Assembly (NCBI GenBank): GCA_034359265.1
Contig: CP136890.1
Coordinates: 71,239,501-71,303,500 of the forward strand
Source: Canna indica
Lineage: Eukaryota; Streptophyta; Magnoliopsida; Zingiberales; Cannaceae
DNA length: 64,000 nt
Direction: 5' to 3'
Shown here in pieces: positions 10,285 to 20,805 of this stretch. The position numbers and the translations under genes were made by a program. How positions within the stretch are numbered: the stretch's first letter is position 1; every line of letters starts with the position of its first letter. Below the pieces are notes generated by a model. That model saw only the letters and a list, made by a program, of their open reading frames with translations. It had not been told where the DNA came from and made no database searches.

Positions 10285-10308
10285 TATATATATATATATA
10301 TATATATA
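10285..10308. repeat. (AT)n microsatellite
   Basis: Uninterrupted AT dinucleotide run at the head of the second duplication copy. A shorter TA run lies at 10624-10644. Confidence 0.9.
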
Positions 10309-10480
10309 AGAGATATGAGAAAGAGAAATAATATTGAATAATAATTTCATGTGAATTAAGATTAGCATTAATGGTTGGAAAACAAAGTAATTTGTATAAA
10401 AAATTAAATCTCGGTAAAATGCACACATTAAATGTAAATTTTGACGGTTATTCAATTTTGGCGCATTGAATATATTAAAT

Positions 10481-11358
10481 GTAGATTTCGAGAGTTATTA
10501 AATTTAGGCACATTAAATGTAATATATAATAAAAAATATAAAAAGAAATAGTATTTTAAAAAAATAGAAAATGATACAACAAACTTTCTTTGAGAAAGTG
10601 TCACGTTGCATGTTTGAATCTTACTTATATATATATATATATATTAGTCATTCGAAATGCATGGATGTTAACATTTTAAGATGTGAAGTTATTTTTTTTC
10701 TAAAAGCAACTCCTTTTGAAATTGCAAATTATTTGTGTGGTGAACTTCATAAGAACTATAAAGCAAGGAAATTCCTCTTACAATGTGTTTGTTTAATGGG
10801 AATTTGATGTTACAATAGGATTTGTCAATTCTATCAACGGCTTGAATGTGTCTTGGGATTGAAAAATTTGGATAAAGATCCGATCCAATTTCAATTAAAA
10901 CGGGATATAGATATCCTCCTGGGAGAGGGTTGGGAATTAAAAATCATGAAATTATTCTTGTCTAAGGCCTAAAACTTGAACGCGCTCTCTCGATTCCCGG
11001 TAGACCTTCGTACCAACAAGTCTGAACATGAGCTTTTCTTCTTCTCCACATCTGAACGTGCTCTCTCGATTCTTGACAAACCTTCATATATACTAGCAGC
11101 TCTGAGCACGAAATTTTCTTCTTCTCATTTGAGTGACAAAAATGGTAAGTTCCTATTATCCTTCTTTCTTTTTCACGTATCCTCCTCCTTTTCCTCTATG
11201 AGCAAATGCGGGCTCCTCCTATTTCTCATTCCTTTTCTTCTTCTCCCTCTTCCTCTCCTCCTCCTCCTCCTCCTTATTATTCTTCTTCTCCTCCGCCCCC
11301 TTCACCTGCTCGCACCAAGCTTGCGTCTGATCCAAAAGTTAATTACTAAAAGTTAATT
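10481..11358. other. No gene seen; pyrimidine-rich tract next to CACTA end
   Basis: Mostly AT-rich DNA with two diverged copies of a segment of about 75 bases (GCTCTCTCGATTC...CTTTTCTTCTTCTC near 10982 and 11060). A CT-rich tract at 11205-11305 (TCCTCCTCCTCCTCC) follows. The frame at 10976-11356 is driven by this tract. No homology recognised. Confidence 0.6.
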
Positions 11359-11580
11359 CACTACTTAAAAAGTAGTAATTTGCGACGACCATTTTGCTAC
11401 GACGAAGGTAGCGGTTGCAGATGCGACGGGTATGCGATCGCGGTGAAGTAGTGACTTCTGCGACTGCTTATTTGGCTGTTGCAAAATTAAAATGCTTGCG
11501 ACGGCGTGGCTATGGATTTGCGACCGTCTTTTGTTACCGCTCTTGGCGGTAGCAAAACCGTCACCGATTATTCCATCACT
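11359..11580. repeat. CACTA 5' terminal and subterminal repeats
   Basis: The terminal CACTACTTAAAAAGTAG is followed by spaced GC-rich motifs: TGCGACGACC, GCTACGACG, AGCGGTTGCAG, GCGACGGG, GCGACGGCG, GCGACCGTC, GGCGGTAGC. Such subterminal arrays bind the element's own transposase in known CACTA elements. The same motif set recurs near the right end. Confidence 0.75.
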
Positions 11581-11630
11581 CGCACTCTCTCTACTGCTTG
11601 CGTCACCCGCTGCTTGCGCCCCTCGCCGCC

Positions 11631-11636
<6 letters not shown>

Positions 11637-11671
<35 letters not shown>
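11637..11671. repeat. (TC)n microsatellite
   Basis: A pure TC run of about 35 bases in what looks like the old 5' untranslated region of the captured VAMP71-like exon. Open frames over it in three phases are artefacts. Confidence 0.9.
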
Positions 11672-11674
<3 letters not shown>

Positions 11675-11814
11675 TTATGAGATTGAAGAAGGAGGAAGAG
11701 GAGCACGAGAGAGACAACAAGAGGAGGTTTGGCCCGGGGCATGGCGATCCTCTATGCTCTGGTGGCGAGGGGGTCTATGGTGTCAGTGGAGTTCGGCGCC
11801 GCCGCGGCGGGTAA

Positions 11815-12085
11815 TGTTGAAGATAATGCAACACCTAGCTTCATAGCTTGTTTGACCAAGCTGGTATTTATCCTTTAGACTAGTTTGATTTATCATATAG
11901 TTAGTATTTATCCTTTTATTTAGTGGGTATTTATCATGTTAGCTTAGTGGGTAATTATCAGTTAATTACCGAGTCTTTAGGAGTTATCATTGTGTCCTGT
12001 AAGCCTATAAAAGACCACTTATTTTATGAATGGAAGCATCTATCCATTGAGCATCTCTCTCGTGTTTATCCTGGCGTGTTCAACA
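11815..12085 (+). repeat. Left LTR of gag-only copia element
   Basis: TGTTGAAG to GTTCAACA, 271 bp. It contains a TATA-like CCTATAAAAGACC at about 12004-12016, a likely core promoter for the element's RNA. Confidence 0.9.
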
Positions 12086-13081
12086 ATTGGTATCAGAACC
12101 AGTACGAGAGAGTGCGAGGAGATGGAGATATCGTTGTTCCAAAGTCGGAGCAAGAGATTGCCAAAAGTGAGAGCCCAAGAGAGGGAGAGATAGAGTCGGA
12201 GAAGCATATATACTCTATTTTGAACAGAGAAAGGAGAGTTTGATTCAGAGACATCGGCGATGCCGACGCGAGCACATCGCAACGCGGCTCACGCAGAAAG
12301 GAGTCCCTGCAACGTGGGAAGAAAGCGACATCTCGTGGAAAGAAGACACGAGGAGGCTCTATTTTGAAAAGAGGTAAAACAGGCGACGCTGAGAAATTGA
12401 AGACCGAGCCGTCTCAAGTAAGAAGGGCGTGTGGCAGATCACGTCGGCCTCTTTCAGCAACGTAACGAAGAAGCCGCACCTGAAGACAACTTCTCAGATT
12501 AAGAAGAAATGTCGCCTTCTTGAGAAAAGAGATCTGAATTTCATCTCCTGAAGCATCCTATTTGGATCCAAATCCTGATCGCCTCCATCATTAAGATTGC
12601 CAGCTGGATCCAGGCCGACCTACGTGAGCAGCTTCATCGTCAAGAGGATCATTGCCAGTCTGTGAGCAGTAGACGAAGCTGCTATTGCTGCCGAGAAAAA
12701 AGAGCCGCACCATCATTTGGTTGCCACCAGCCATTGCGTGAAGAGAGAGTGAACTTTCTCATTTCGGCGGGCCCCACTTCAAAAAGAATTGAAGCAAACT
12801 GTTTGCAGCGGGCCCCACCATTCTTTTCCACGCGCGGGTTCTCCATCGGAGGAGAAAAAGAGATTAAAATGGGTGGCCCCACTTCAAAAGTATTGAAGGA
12901 AGTAACCCCACCTTTATTTGATTTCTATGGCAAAAGAAGAAAGACATCGACGGGCTCCACCTCTTATTTTTAACTTGGTCAAAATAGAAAGAGAAGAGAA
13001 GCATGTATAGGCTTATTTCCTTGTTTTACTTCCTTATTTGTTCTCTTATATGTAATTGAAAAAAAAGAAAAAGAAAAAAAT

Positions 13082-13120
<39 letters not shown>

Positions 13121-13355
13121 AGTGTGTCATCTTTGCTCCACCAAATTGATTTTTGCTCATTCCGGTGACAAGTCTCGTTGATCGCCACATAGGGGGAGAC
13201 AGCGATCGTGGAAGAAGCACCGACTAACCCCCGCTTCTTCAACAATAGTAGGTCTCCGAAGTAGATTTTTAGAAGCAGTCATCGCTTAGAGAGAGAAAGA
13301 GGGAGATAAAGAGACATATCAGATCTCAAGTTGATGGATAATTTCTGGTGACAAA
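12086..13355 (+). other. Untranslated leader of gag-only copia element
   Basis: The 1.27-kb stretch between priming site and gag start has no conserved reading frame. It contains an (AG)n microsatellite at about 13085-13118 and packaging signals would be expected here. Small open frames at 12662-12973 and 12979-13245 match nothing recognised. Confidence 0.6.
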
Positions 13356-14304
13356 ATGAGTGAACAATATTTCATTGGCGGAATGAAGAAGCTCAACAAT
13401 CACAATTATAATACTTGGTCGACTTGTATGATGTCATATTTGCAGGGCCAAGATTTGTGGGAAGTTGTTAACGGGAGTGAAGTTACGCAGCCAGAAGAAG
13501 ATACAAATGGTGCACTGCAGAAGTGGAGAATCAAAGCTGGTAAGACAATGTTTGTCTTGAAGATAACTATTAAAGAAGAAGTACTAGAGCACATTCAGGA
13601 TGCCAAAGCCCCCCAAGTAGCTTGGGATACACTCACCAAGCTATTTTCAAAAAAAGAATGACACAAGGCTCCAGCTTTTAGAAAGCGAGCTATTATCGAT
13701 AGCGCAACACGACATGGCGATTGCTCAATACTTTCAAAAAGTGAAGACGCTCTGCTGGGAGATTGCAGAGTTAGATCCAAAAGCTCCAATCGAAGAATCC
13801 CAGATGAAGAGGATAATCATCCATGGTTTGAGGCCTGAGTTCAGAGGCTTTGTAGCTGCAGTTCGGGGATGGCAGAACCAGCCATCACTTGTTGAGTTTG
13901 AGAATTTGCTTGCAAGTCAAGAAGCGTTGGCCAAGCAAATGGGAGGAATTTCGCAAAAAGGTGAAGAGGAAGCGCTCTACGCCAAGAAAAGCAAAAGAAA
14001 TTCCAAGCAGCATGCCGACGGAGGATCTAAGAAGAATGAAGGTAAAGCGAAAAGTCGTGAAGGAGAGGAGAGTGCTCGTGCAGGGGGAGCATCGAAGAAG
14101 CATGGCAAGAAATTTGAATGGAAGTGCTATAATTGCGGCAAGATTGGTCATATGGCAAGAGAATGTCGATCGAAGAAAAAGCTCGAGGAAGGTAATGTTG
14201 TTACTTTCAAAGATGAGGAAGAGTGGGATGCTGAGGAGGTAGCTCTCACAACTATAGTATCCGATCAGGTAGAGGATGATTGGATCGAAAGCTCGGCTTG
14301 GTAA
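13356..14304 (+). pseudogene. Copia Gag with zinc knuckle (one frameshift)
   Basis: The ATG at 13356 starts MSEQYFIGGMKKLNNHNY, the DUF4219/UBN2-type Gag start that contacts the target-like NYxxW motif (NYNTWSTCM). A +/-1 shift in an A-run near 13650 breaks the frame after LTKLFSKK. The second part runs 13714-14304 and has the capsid-like FQKVKTLCWEI and MKRIIIHGLRPEFRGF blocks, a basic linker and a CCHC knuckle (CYNCGKIGHMAREC, about residues 137-150 of that part). It ends DDWIESSAW at a stop. Apart from the single shift it is intact, so close relatives may still make Gag. Confidence 0.85.
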
Positions 14305-14327
14305 AGGAAGCTGGTGTTGAGGGGGAG

Positions 14328-14598
14328 TGTTGAAGATAATGCAACACCTAGCTTCATAGCTTGTTTGACCAAGCTGGTATTTATCCTTTAGACTAGTTTG
14401 ATTTATCACATAGTTAGCATTTATCCTTTTATTTAGTGGGTATTTATCATGTTAGCTTAGTGGGTAATTATCAGTTAATTACTGAATCTTTAGGAGTTAT
14501 CGTTGTGTCCTGTAAGCCTATAAAAGACCACTTATTTTATGAATGGAAGCATCTCTCCATTGAGCATCTCTCTCGGGTTTATCCTGGCGTGTTCAACA
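14328..14598 (+). repeat. Right LTR of gag-only copia element
   Basis: Same length and ends as the left LTR, preceded by GAGGGGGAG and followed by the GGTAA duplication. Confidence 0.9.
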
Positions 14599-15538
14599 GG
14601 TAATGTGAGCAGTGTGGCACAACAAATCCTAGAGAAGATCTCCAGTGCCACCGACACCCACATCTCCTACTCCTAGGACTGTCATGTCTTCCGCGTCAAG
14701 CGCACTGATGGCATCACCGTTTTATGTGTCGCTGATGAGGCTGCCGGCAGTGAGTCCCCCTCTTCCTCCTTTGGATTTTGATTTCTTGTACCTAATAGCT
14801 TGTCGAGAGATATGAGTTCCATTGAATAGTGGATTTGAAAGAAAAAAAATCCGAGATGGCTAAAAATTAAGTGTAGAAATCTAAATGTACAAGCAAACTT
14901 ACTCATAAATTTCATTATTATTCCTCTTACTGAACTTTAACATTTCTGAGATCAACTAGTGGCATCAAATTTTGCCAAACTCGGGATTCTCAGTCATACA
15001 ACTTGACTATGCACAGAGAAATATCACTTGGGAGGTTTTGTATCCTGAATGGATTGATGAGGAAGAAGAATCTGAAGTCCCCTCTTGTCCCAAACTGTTA
15101 ACCTTAGCGCTGTTAAGAAGAAGGAGAAGATTTGGTAGGTATTACCGACCACAAGAGGAAAAGACAGATGAAGGCTTAATGAAGTGTGCAGGTTTAAATA
15201 AAAGAAAAGGGTAAAATTGTATTTTTACTTTCCTGTTATTAGTTGAGTCATATAAATAGCTTAATTTGAACTGAATAGGTATGGGATTCCTTTCGAACTC
15301 AGTTCGTCTTTTCCCCCCTTTTGTTCACTCACTGGAGCATGTTCCAGATGAGTTTTACATCATCTTTCTAAGCATTTACAAGTTTATGAATTAACCATCA
15401 ATTGAGTTGAGATCAACTGAGGTTTCCTTTTGTAATCCTTCCGCATTTCTTCATGGACTTTGCGTCATGGTATCAGAGCGGGCAGATTGGGCGAAATCTC
15501 ATATCTAAAATCTCGTGTTCTTCCCTAAATCTTTCGGA

Positions 15539-16735
15539 ATGGTGAGAAATTGCAGGACCAGATCGACACCCTCAGTTGTTGCTGAGTCTGTGAATCAAGA
15601 AGACATCCAAGCTACATCAGATGCATCGGGGTATGTGAATGATCCATATCTAATCCATGGAAGCGATTCGCCAGGTATATTTCTTGTATCCGTGAAGTTA
15701 ATTTGACAAGAAAACTATCTTCCTTGGCATGAATCTATGTTAATTTCATTATCTGCAAAAAATAAACTGGGATTTGTTGATGGTTCGATTCAATGCCCGA
15801 AGTAAGTTCTCCAATGTACAGCATTTGAAAACGTTGCAATGACCTAGTTAGATCCTGGATAGTGCAGTCAATTATTCCGGAACTCACAACCAGTGTCATA
15901 TATGCAAAACCAGCATGCAAAATGTGGCTTGATCTAGAAAACAGGTTCGGAAAGAGCAATGAACTCAGAATTTTTAAACTAAAAGTTCAAATATATACAT
16001 TGAGGCAAGGGAATTTATCAATTGCAACTTACTTCACCAAGTTAAAATCCCTGTGGGATGAACTTGATGCAGTGGACCTGGACCTCGACTATGATTCTGA
16101 TAAAGGTAGGAGCAGAATTGAAAAAATGAGGCTGAGACAGTTCTTAATGGGTCTCAATGACTCATATATGCATGTAAGAGGTCAAATTCTTCTGATGAAG
16201 CCTCTACCAGACCTCAACCAGGCTTATTCTTTGCTCAGTCAAGAAGAGTCGCAAAGGAAAATAGGTCTGCAAGGCAATGTTTCAGTTGATAGTGTTGCAT
16301 TGAACACATTCAAACAGTCACAAGGAACAATTTTTAGAGGTGGAAAGGAGAATGAAGGAAACCAGCAGAGAAAATTTTGTGACTATTGTAAGAGGGTAGG
16401 TCATACCCGAGAGAATTGTTTCAAGTTACATGGATACCCTTCGGGAAATAAGAATTACAAAGGAAAACAAAAGTACCCAAATCAGTTCAATGAAAGGCAT
16501 GCCAATAATGCAGTGATGGACAAGGCTGACATAAAAGTGGAAGATAAACCAAAGAGTTCATACAACAAGAGGGAAGAAATGAACCATGGTGGCTTCACTG
16601 AGGAGCAGTATCAAACACTACTTGGAATGTTCAACAACAACATGGGCAACAAGGCAATTGTCAACATGGCTGGTGAGTTTCTCAATAGTAGCTCTAGAAA
16701 AATAGAAAGGAAATGGATATTGGATAGTGGGGGCA
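15539..16735 (+). pseudogene. Copia Gag and start of protease
   Basis: Starts at ATG 15539 with a short leader, then NDPYLIHGSDSPGIFLVSV, a stop, and further on MLISLSAKNKLGFVDGSI. The long open part 15862-16740 carries the UBN2 Gag domain (MWLDLENRFGKSNELRIF, LTxKSLWDELDAVDL-type blocks), MRLRQFLMGLNDSYMHVRGQ and the CCHC knuckle CDYCKRVGHTRENC. It ends in WILDSGGN. One extra G in a run at about 16730 converts the protease DSGATDH motif to DSGGN and a stop. The remaining protease sequence follows in the next frame. Confidence 0.85.
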
Positions 16736-16885
16736 ACTGATCACATTGCCTCTAGTGACATTGGTATGTTACATACATTTAAAACTACACAAAAGCATAG
16801 GGTTTCATTACCCAATGGCACTTTTGTACCTATTTCAGGTATTGGTACAATGCATGTAAACAAACACATTCAGTTATAGAATGCT

Positions 16886-18029
16886 TTGTCAGTATCGGCT
16901 TTCAAATGCAACTTGATGTCAGTTGGTAGATTAACTAAGGAGCTTAGGTGTTCTATAACATTTAACCCATCTCATTCCATTATACAGGACCTTGTTTCGA
17001 GGAAGGTGATGGGGACTGGTGATGAAGAGAATGGGCTTTATGTGCTGAAGGAGTCCAAGGAAACTGAATGCAATCAAGGGAATGTAACCAAAGTAATGAA
17101 TGTAAAGTTGGATGCTTTGTCTTTATGGCATCTTAGGCCAGGGCATGTGCCACCTGATAGATTGAGAGTGTTGTCTAAATACATACCAGATTTGAATTGT
17201 ACTACTGATTTGTTTTGCAACATCTGTCTAGTTGCAAAATTGAACAGATTACCTTCCCACAAAGTTTAAATAAAGCTTCTAATTGTTTTGAGCTTATACA
17301 TCTTGATGTGTGGGGTCCCCACAGGGTCAAAACATTTGATGGTTGTTCATATTTCCTGACAGTGGTAGATGACCATTCTAGAGCTGTGTGGACATTTCTT
17401 TTCTCATTTAAAAGTCAAGTTCCAAACATATTAATTGACTTTGTAAGGATGATCAAAAATCAGTATGATAAGTGCATCAAGGTGATTCGAACAGACAATG
17501 GTTCTGAATTCTTTAACAGCACAGTGAGAGAATAGTTAGCTGAACAAGGCATTGCACATCATAGCTTTTGTGTGGAGACACCCAGCAGAATGATGTTATG
17601 GAGAGAAAACACAAGCACCTATTGGAAGTGGCAAGGAGTTTGAGATTTCAGGCACAACTACATGAAACTTTCTGGGGAGAATGCATTCAAACAGCCACAT
17701 ATTTAATCAACAGAATGCCTAGTGTTAAATTGGACAACATAAGCCCTTATGAACTGTTGTATAATTCACTACCCAAGCTAGAACATTTAAGAGCTTTTGG
17801 GTGCTTGTGCTATACCAGCACACTGAGACATGGGAGAGCAAAATTCGATGCTAGAAGCAGTGAATCTGTTTTCATTGGGTATCCGCAAGCCGAAAAGGGA
17901 TATAAGGTGTATGAATTGAAGACTCAAAGCATCATTGTGTCAAGTGATGTGATATTTGCTGAACACATCTTCCCTTTTAATAAGCATAGCATACAGAAGA
18001 CCATATTACCCAGTGCCATTAGATTATAG
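16886..18029 (+). pseudogene. Copia integrase region
   Basis: 16886-17269 is the pre-integrase domain (LWHLRPGHVPPDRLRVL, then CNICLVAKLNRLP, the HHCC finger). From 17215 the integrase core shows its three acidic positions: HLDVWGP, RTDNGSEFF and, after a stop at 17535, VMERKHKHLLEVARS. It continues to YLINRMPS, the YELLYNSLP block and LRAFGCLCY. Frames change near 17215 and 17535. The catalytic residues themselves are all present. Confidence 0.85.
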
Positions 18030-18210
18030 TGAGTTAGCAAATGAACCTTGTTTCAGTATTCAAAATAACAGCACAAAAACACACAATCCAGAGAGATTAA
18101 GTCAAGGGTCTATGCAGGAAACACTTATTCAAAGTGATGATTAAAATGTAATATTAAATGAAGGTGCAGATAATTCAGCTGAAGAGAACCATGCTGGTAA
18201 CAACAAAGGT

Positions 18211-19960
18211 GTGGATGAGAATGTGAATCAGTCACCACTTCAAAGAAACAGAAGAGTGCTCAAGAGGCCTGCGAGATTACAAGACTATGTTTGTAATCAA
18301 GCCAAGAGCAGACCACTTCAGAGAATTGACAAGAACCATTTCAGTGCCCCATATCCCATGAAGAACTACTTGGGGCTGAAGAGCATTTTAGAAACACATA
18401 AAAGATTCATTGCCAATATAGATGTGAAACATGAACCAACCTCATATGAGGAGGCCATAACAGACCCATTATGGAGGAGGTCTATGGAAGAAGAATTGAA
18501 GGCACTCGAATTGAACAATACCGGGAGTGTGTGTAAACTACCAGAAGGTAAAAATCCAGTAGGTTGCAGAAGGATCTATAAGATTAAATACAATCAAAAT
18601 GGCACTGTGGACATGTATAAATCTCGGCTAGTGGCAAAAGGATACACCCAAATTAATTGAGGGTGTTGATTACTTTGACACCTTTGCTCCAATGTCAAAG
18701 ATGGCCACTGTGAAAATAGTCATGGCTGTTGCATCAGCTTCAAGGTGGCCTCTCCACCAACTTGATGTGAACAACGCATACCTCCTTGGTGAGCTTGAAG
18801 AGGAGGTATATATGAGGCTGCCACCAGGGTATGCAGGAGTCTCGGATGAAAGAGTTTGTAAGCTGAACAAATCGTTGTATGGGCTGAAGCAAGCTGGGAG
18901 GCAATGATTCTCAAAACTGTCAACCAGCATCAAAGAAAAGGGTTTTGTTCAAGGCAATGGAGATCCATGCTTGTTCATCAAAATAGGAAAAGACAAAGTG
19001 GTATAGGCTCTTATCTATGTTGACGACATCATACTCACAGGTTCTCTGATAGTGAGGGTATAGATGAGCTGAAAAAATAATTGAATGACAAGTTCAAAAT
19101 TAAGGATCTGGGGTCATTAAAATTATGGGAGTTCACATCTGTCAACGCAAGTAAATCATGGACTTGCTATCAGACATGAAATTGGTGGATTGTAAACCCA
19201 AATCTACACAAATGGCTTTGAGTAGGAAGCATGACAAGGAAGTAACTGAAGCTGAAGAACCTTTCGAAGACAATTCAGCTTACAGGCAATTGATTGGAAA
19301 GCTATTGTATGTCACGGTTACCAGACCAGACATAATGTTCAGCGTGCACAAGCTAAGCCAGCATGTTCAAAATCCTATGGTGATTCACTACCAAGCAGCT
19401 TTGAGAAATTTGAAGTATTTGAAAGGAACCGTAGGATTGGGATTATTCTACTCCTCGAATACTGATTTGCCATTGACTGGATACTCCGACGTAGACTGGG
19501 GGAGCTGCAACCAGAGCAGACGTTTAGTAACCCGCTACATTGTTAAATTGGGTTCCTCAATAGTTTATTGGAAGTGCAAGAAGCAACCCACAGTTAGCCG
19601 CTCGTGCAGAGAGTGAACTGAGGGCCCTATCTAGCAGTACTCCAGAACTGGTATGGATATCAAATCTCCTGACAGAAATCGGAATACACCAACAAGGAGC
19701 TATACCATTGTTTTGCGACTCACAAAGTGCATTACACATTACTCACAATCCTGTCTTCCACGAGCGAACCACGAGCGAACCAAACACCTTGAGATGGACT
19801 GTTACTTTGTCCAAGAAAAGTATCAAGCAAAGATTGTGGAACCAAAGTATATCCCGAGTGAGGAGCAACCGGCTGATATCCTCACCAAAACCTTATCGTC
19901 ACCTCAACACTTGAAGTTATGTTCCAAGTTGGGAATGGCGAATCCCTTCTCCATTCAACC
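18211..19960 (+). pseudogene. Copia reverse transcriptase and RNase H
   Basis: 18211-18660 has the RT entry (WRRSMEEELKALELNNT, then [20 protein letters not shown]). 18692-18907 has [18 protein letters not shown] and [17 protein letters not shown] stop in place of Trp precedes FSKL, and the catalytic box ALIYVDDIILTG is at about 19008-19045 in another frame. RNase H follows with DNSAYRQLIGKLLYVTVTRP, LTGYSDVDWGSC and, near the end, KYIPSEEQPADILTKTL. A 9-bp direct repeat disturbs HERTTSERTKH near 19760. At least six disabling changes. Confidence 0.85.
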
Positions 19961-19975
19961 AACTTGTCGGGGGAC

Positions 19976-20346
19976 TGTTAACCTTAGTGCTGTTAAGAAG
20001 AAGGAGAAGAGATGGTAGGTATTACCGACCACAAGAGGAAAAGACAGATGAAGGCTTAATGAAGTGTGCAGGTTTAAATAAAAGAAAAGGATAAAATTGT
20101 ATTTTTACTTTCCTGTTATTAGCTGAGTCATATAAATAGCTTAATTTGAACTGAATAGGTATGGGATTCCTTTCGAACTCAGTTCGTCTTTCCCCCCTTT
20201 TGTTCACTCACTGGAGCATGTTCCAGATGAGTTTTACATCATCTTCCTAAGCATTTACAAGTTTATGAATTAACCATCAGTTGAGTTGAGATCAACTGAG
20301 GTTTCCTTTTGTAATCCTTCCGCATTTCTTCATCGACTTTGCGTCA
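19976..20346 (+). repeat. Right LTR of copia element 15096-20346
   Basis: 371 bp, TGTTAACC to TTGCGTCA, carrying a TATA-like CATATAAATAGC at about 20129-20140. The left LTR (15096-15467) has the same features. Confidence 0.9.
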
Positions 20347-20805
20347 CAGACTGCCTGAGCCCAAGTTCAGCCGAGGCTCCCAATTTTATCACATCGGAGT
20401 GAAGCTTCCCTGCAATAGTCCAGGGTGCTGGACAAGAGATCTTGCGAGATTGCATTTGCATTTGGCTGCTGCTAAAGTTTCTGCAAGTTTTCTGGGAAGT
20501 ACATCACCAGTGCATGTACTCTTTGTCTTTCCAATCCAAAACCTCTTTGCTTGCAAGAGCCTTGTGGCAAGAGAAGGCAATGCTTGGTTGTACAAGCCTG
20601 ACTTGCATCTGCTGAAAGAGAAGCTTCAGTTTCCTGTTGGATCGTGTGAGCTTGCTCTCCCAATTGAAGCAAGAGGTCAGCTTGATTTATATTTTCCATT
20701 GTCTTAATCATATTCTATACTGTTTTCTCAACCACATTTTGATCTTTCTGATGACAGAGAGGCCGCAATCAAACACTCCCCACAGAGAAGCATACGCCAC
20801 TATCA

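Larger units (their letters stand above)
9354..10480. repeat. Tandem duplication of ~190 bp, first copy split by a MITE
   Basis: Copy 1 is 9354-9466 joined to 10208-10283 and copy 2 is about 10284-10480. Both run (TA)n, then AGATATGAGAAAGA, TGTGAATTAAGAT, TTAATGGTTGG, AATTTGTATAAAAAATTAA, then TCGGTAAAATGCACACATTA. The MITE at 9467-10198 sits inside copy 1 only, so the duplication came first or the MITE was left out of it. Confidence 0.85.
11815..14598 (+). mobile_element. Gag-only copia element (TR-GAG type)
   Basis: Identical-length LTRs (11815-12085 and 14328-14598, 271 bp each, TGTTGAAG...GTTCAACA) are flanked by the 5-bp duplication GGTAA (11810-11814 and 14599-14603). The initiator-Met-type priming site TGGTATCAGAACC follows the left LTR and the purine tract GAGGGGGAG precedes the right LTR. 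The 2.2-kb inside has a leader of about 1.27 kb and one gag gene. Gag stops just after DDWIESSAW, where the protease would begin in copia, 14 bases before the purine tract. All of pol is gone. The arrangement matches the described non-autonomous class with terminal repeats and a Gag. The LTRs differ by only a few bases, so insertion is fairly recent. Confidence 0.92.
11741..14749 (+). pseudogene. Captured VAMP71-like longin exon, split by a retrotransposon
   Basis: The ATG at 11741 opens MAILYALVARGSMVSVEFG and AAAGN, interrupted at 11814. The frame resumes at 14604 with VSSVAQQILEKISSATD, HISYS, a stop (TAG in place of a Gln codon), then DCHVFRVKRTDGITVLCVAD and EAAG, where a GTGAGT donor-like site follows. 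This is the N-terminal longin domain of plant VAMP71 v-SNAREs (VAMP711-713 type), which act in fusion at the vacuole. The SNARE motif and membrane anchor are absent. The splice donor shows capture from genomic DNA, not from mRNA. It is the first of four host fragments in the CACTA. Confidence 0.8.
15096..20346 (+). mobile_element. Full-length Ty1/copia element inside the GUX fragment
   Basis: LTRs at 15096-15467 and 19976-20346 (372 and 371 bp, about nine differences by eye) start TGTTAACCTTAG and end TTTGCGTCA. The flanks CAAAC (15091-15095) and CAGAC (20347-20351) are a target duplication with one change. The priming site TGGTATCAGAGCGGG follows the left LTR and GTCGGGGGAC precedes the right one. 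The internal region has the copia order Gag, protease, integrase, reverse transcriptase, RNase H. Multiple stops and shifts make it inactive. The LTR difference makes it older than the gag-only element. Confidence 0.93.
14975..20805 (+). pseudogene. Captured GUX/PGSIP-like glucuronosyltransferase fragment
   Basis: Three pieces belong together. At 14990-15095: YAQRNITWEVLYPEWIDEEE then EVPSCPKL. After the copia element, 20352-20675: PEPKFSRGSQFYHIGVKLPC, CWTRDLARLHLHLAAAKVSA, NLFACKSLVAREGNAWLYKP and KEKLQFPVGSCELALPIEA. After an intron with GT...AG borders (20676-20757), RPQSNTPHREAYATI at 20758-20805. This is the stem-to-catalytic junction of plant GUX (PGSIP1-type, GT8) enzymes that add glucuronic acid to xylan in the Golgi. 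A small deletion lies at VLFVFPIQN. The retained intron shows DNA-level capture. The catalytic DxD region is absent. The sequence breaks off after YATI. Confidence 0.8.

Noticed and set aside
11492..11846. Three plus-strand frames and one minus-strand frame over the (TC)n tract
   Set aside because: Microsatellite-driven; the true coding trace here is the VAMP71-like start at 11741.
12086..12100. tRNA-like sequences at the TGGTATCAGA sites
   Set aside because: These are retrotransposon priming sites complementary to a tRNA 3' end, not tRNA genes; no cloverleaf surrounds them.
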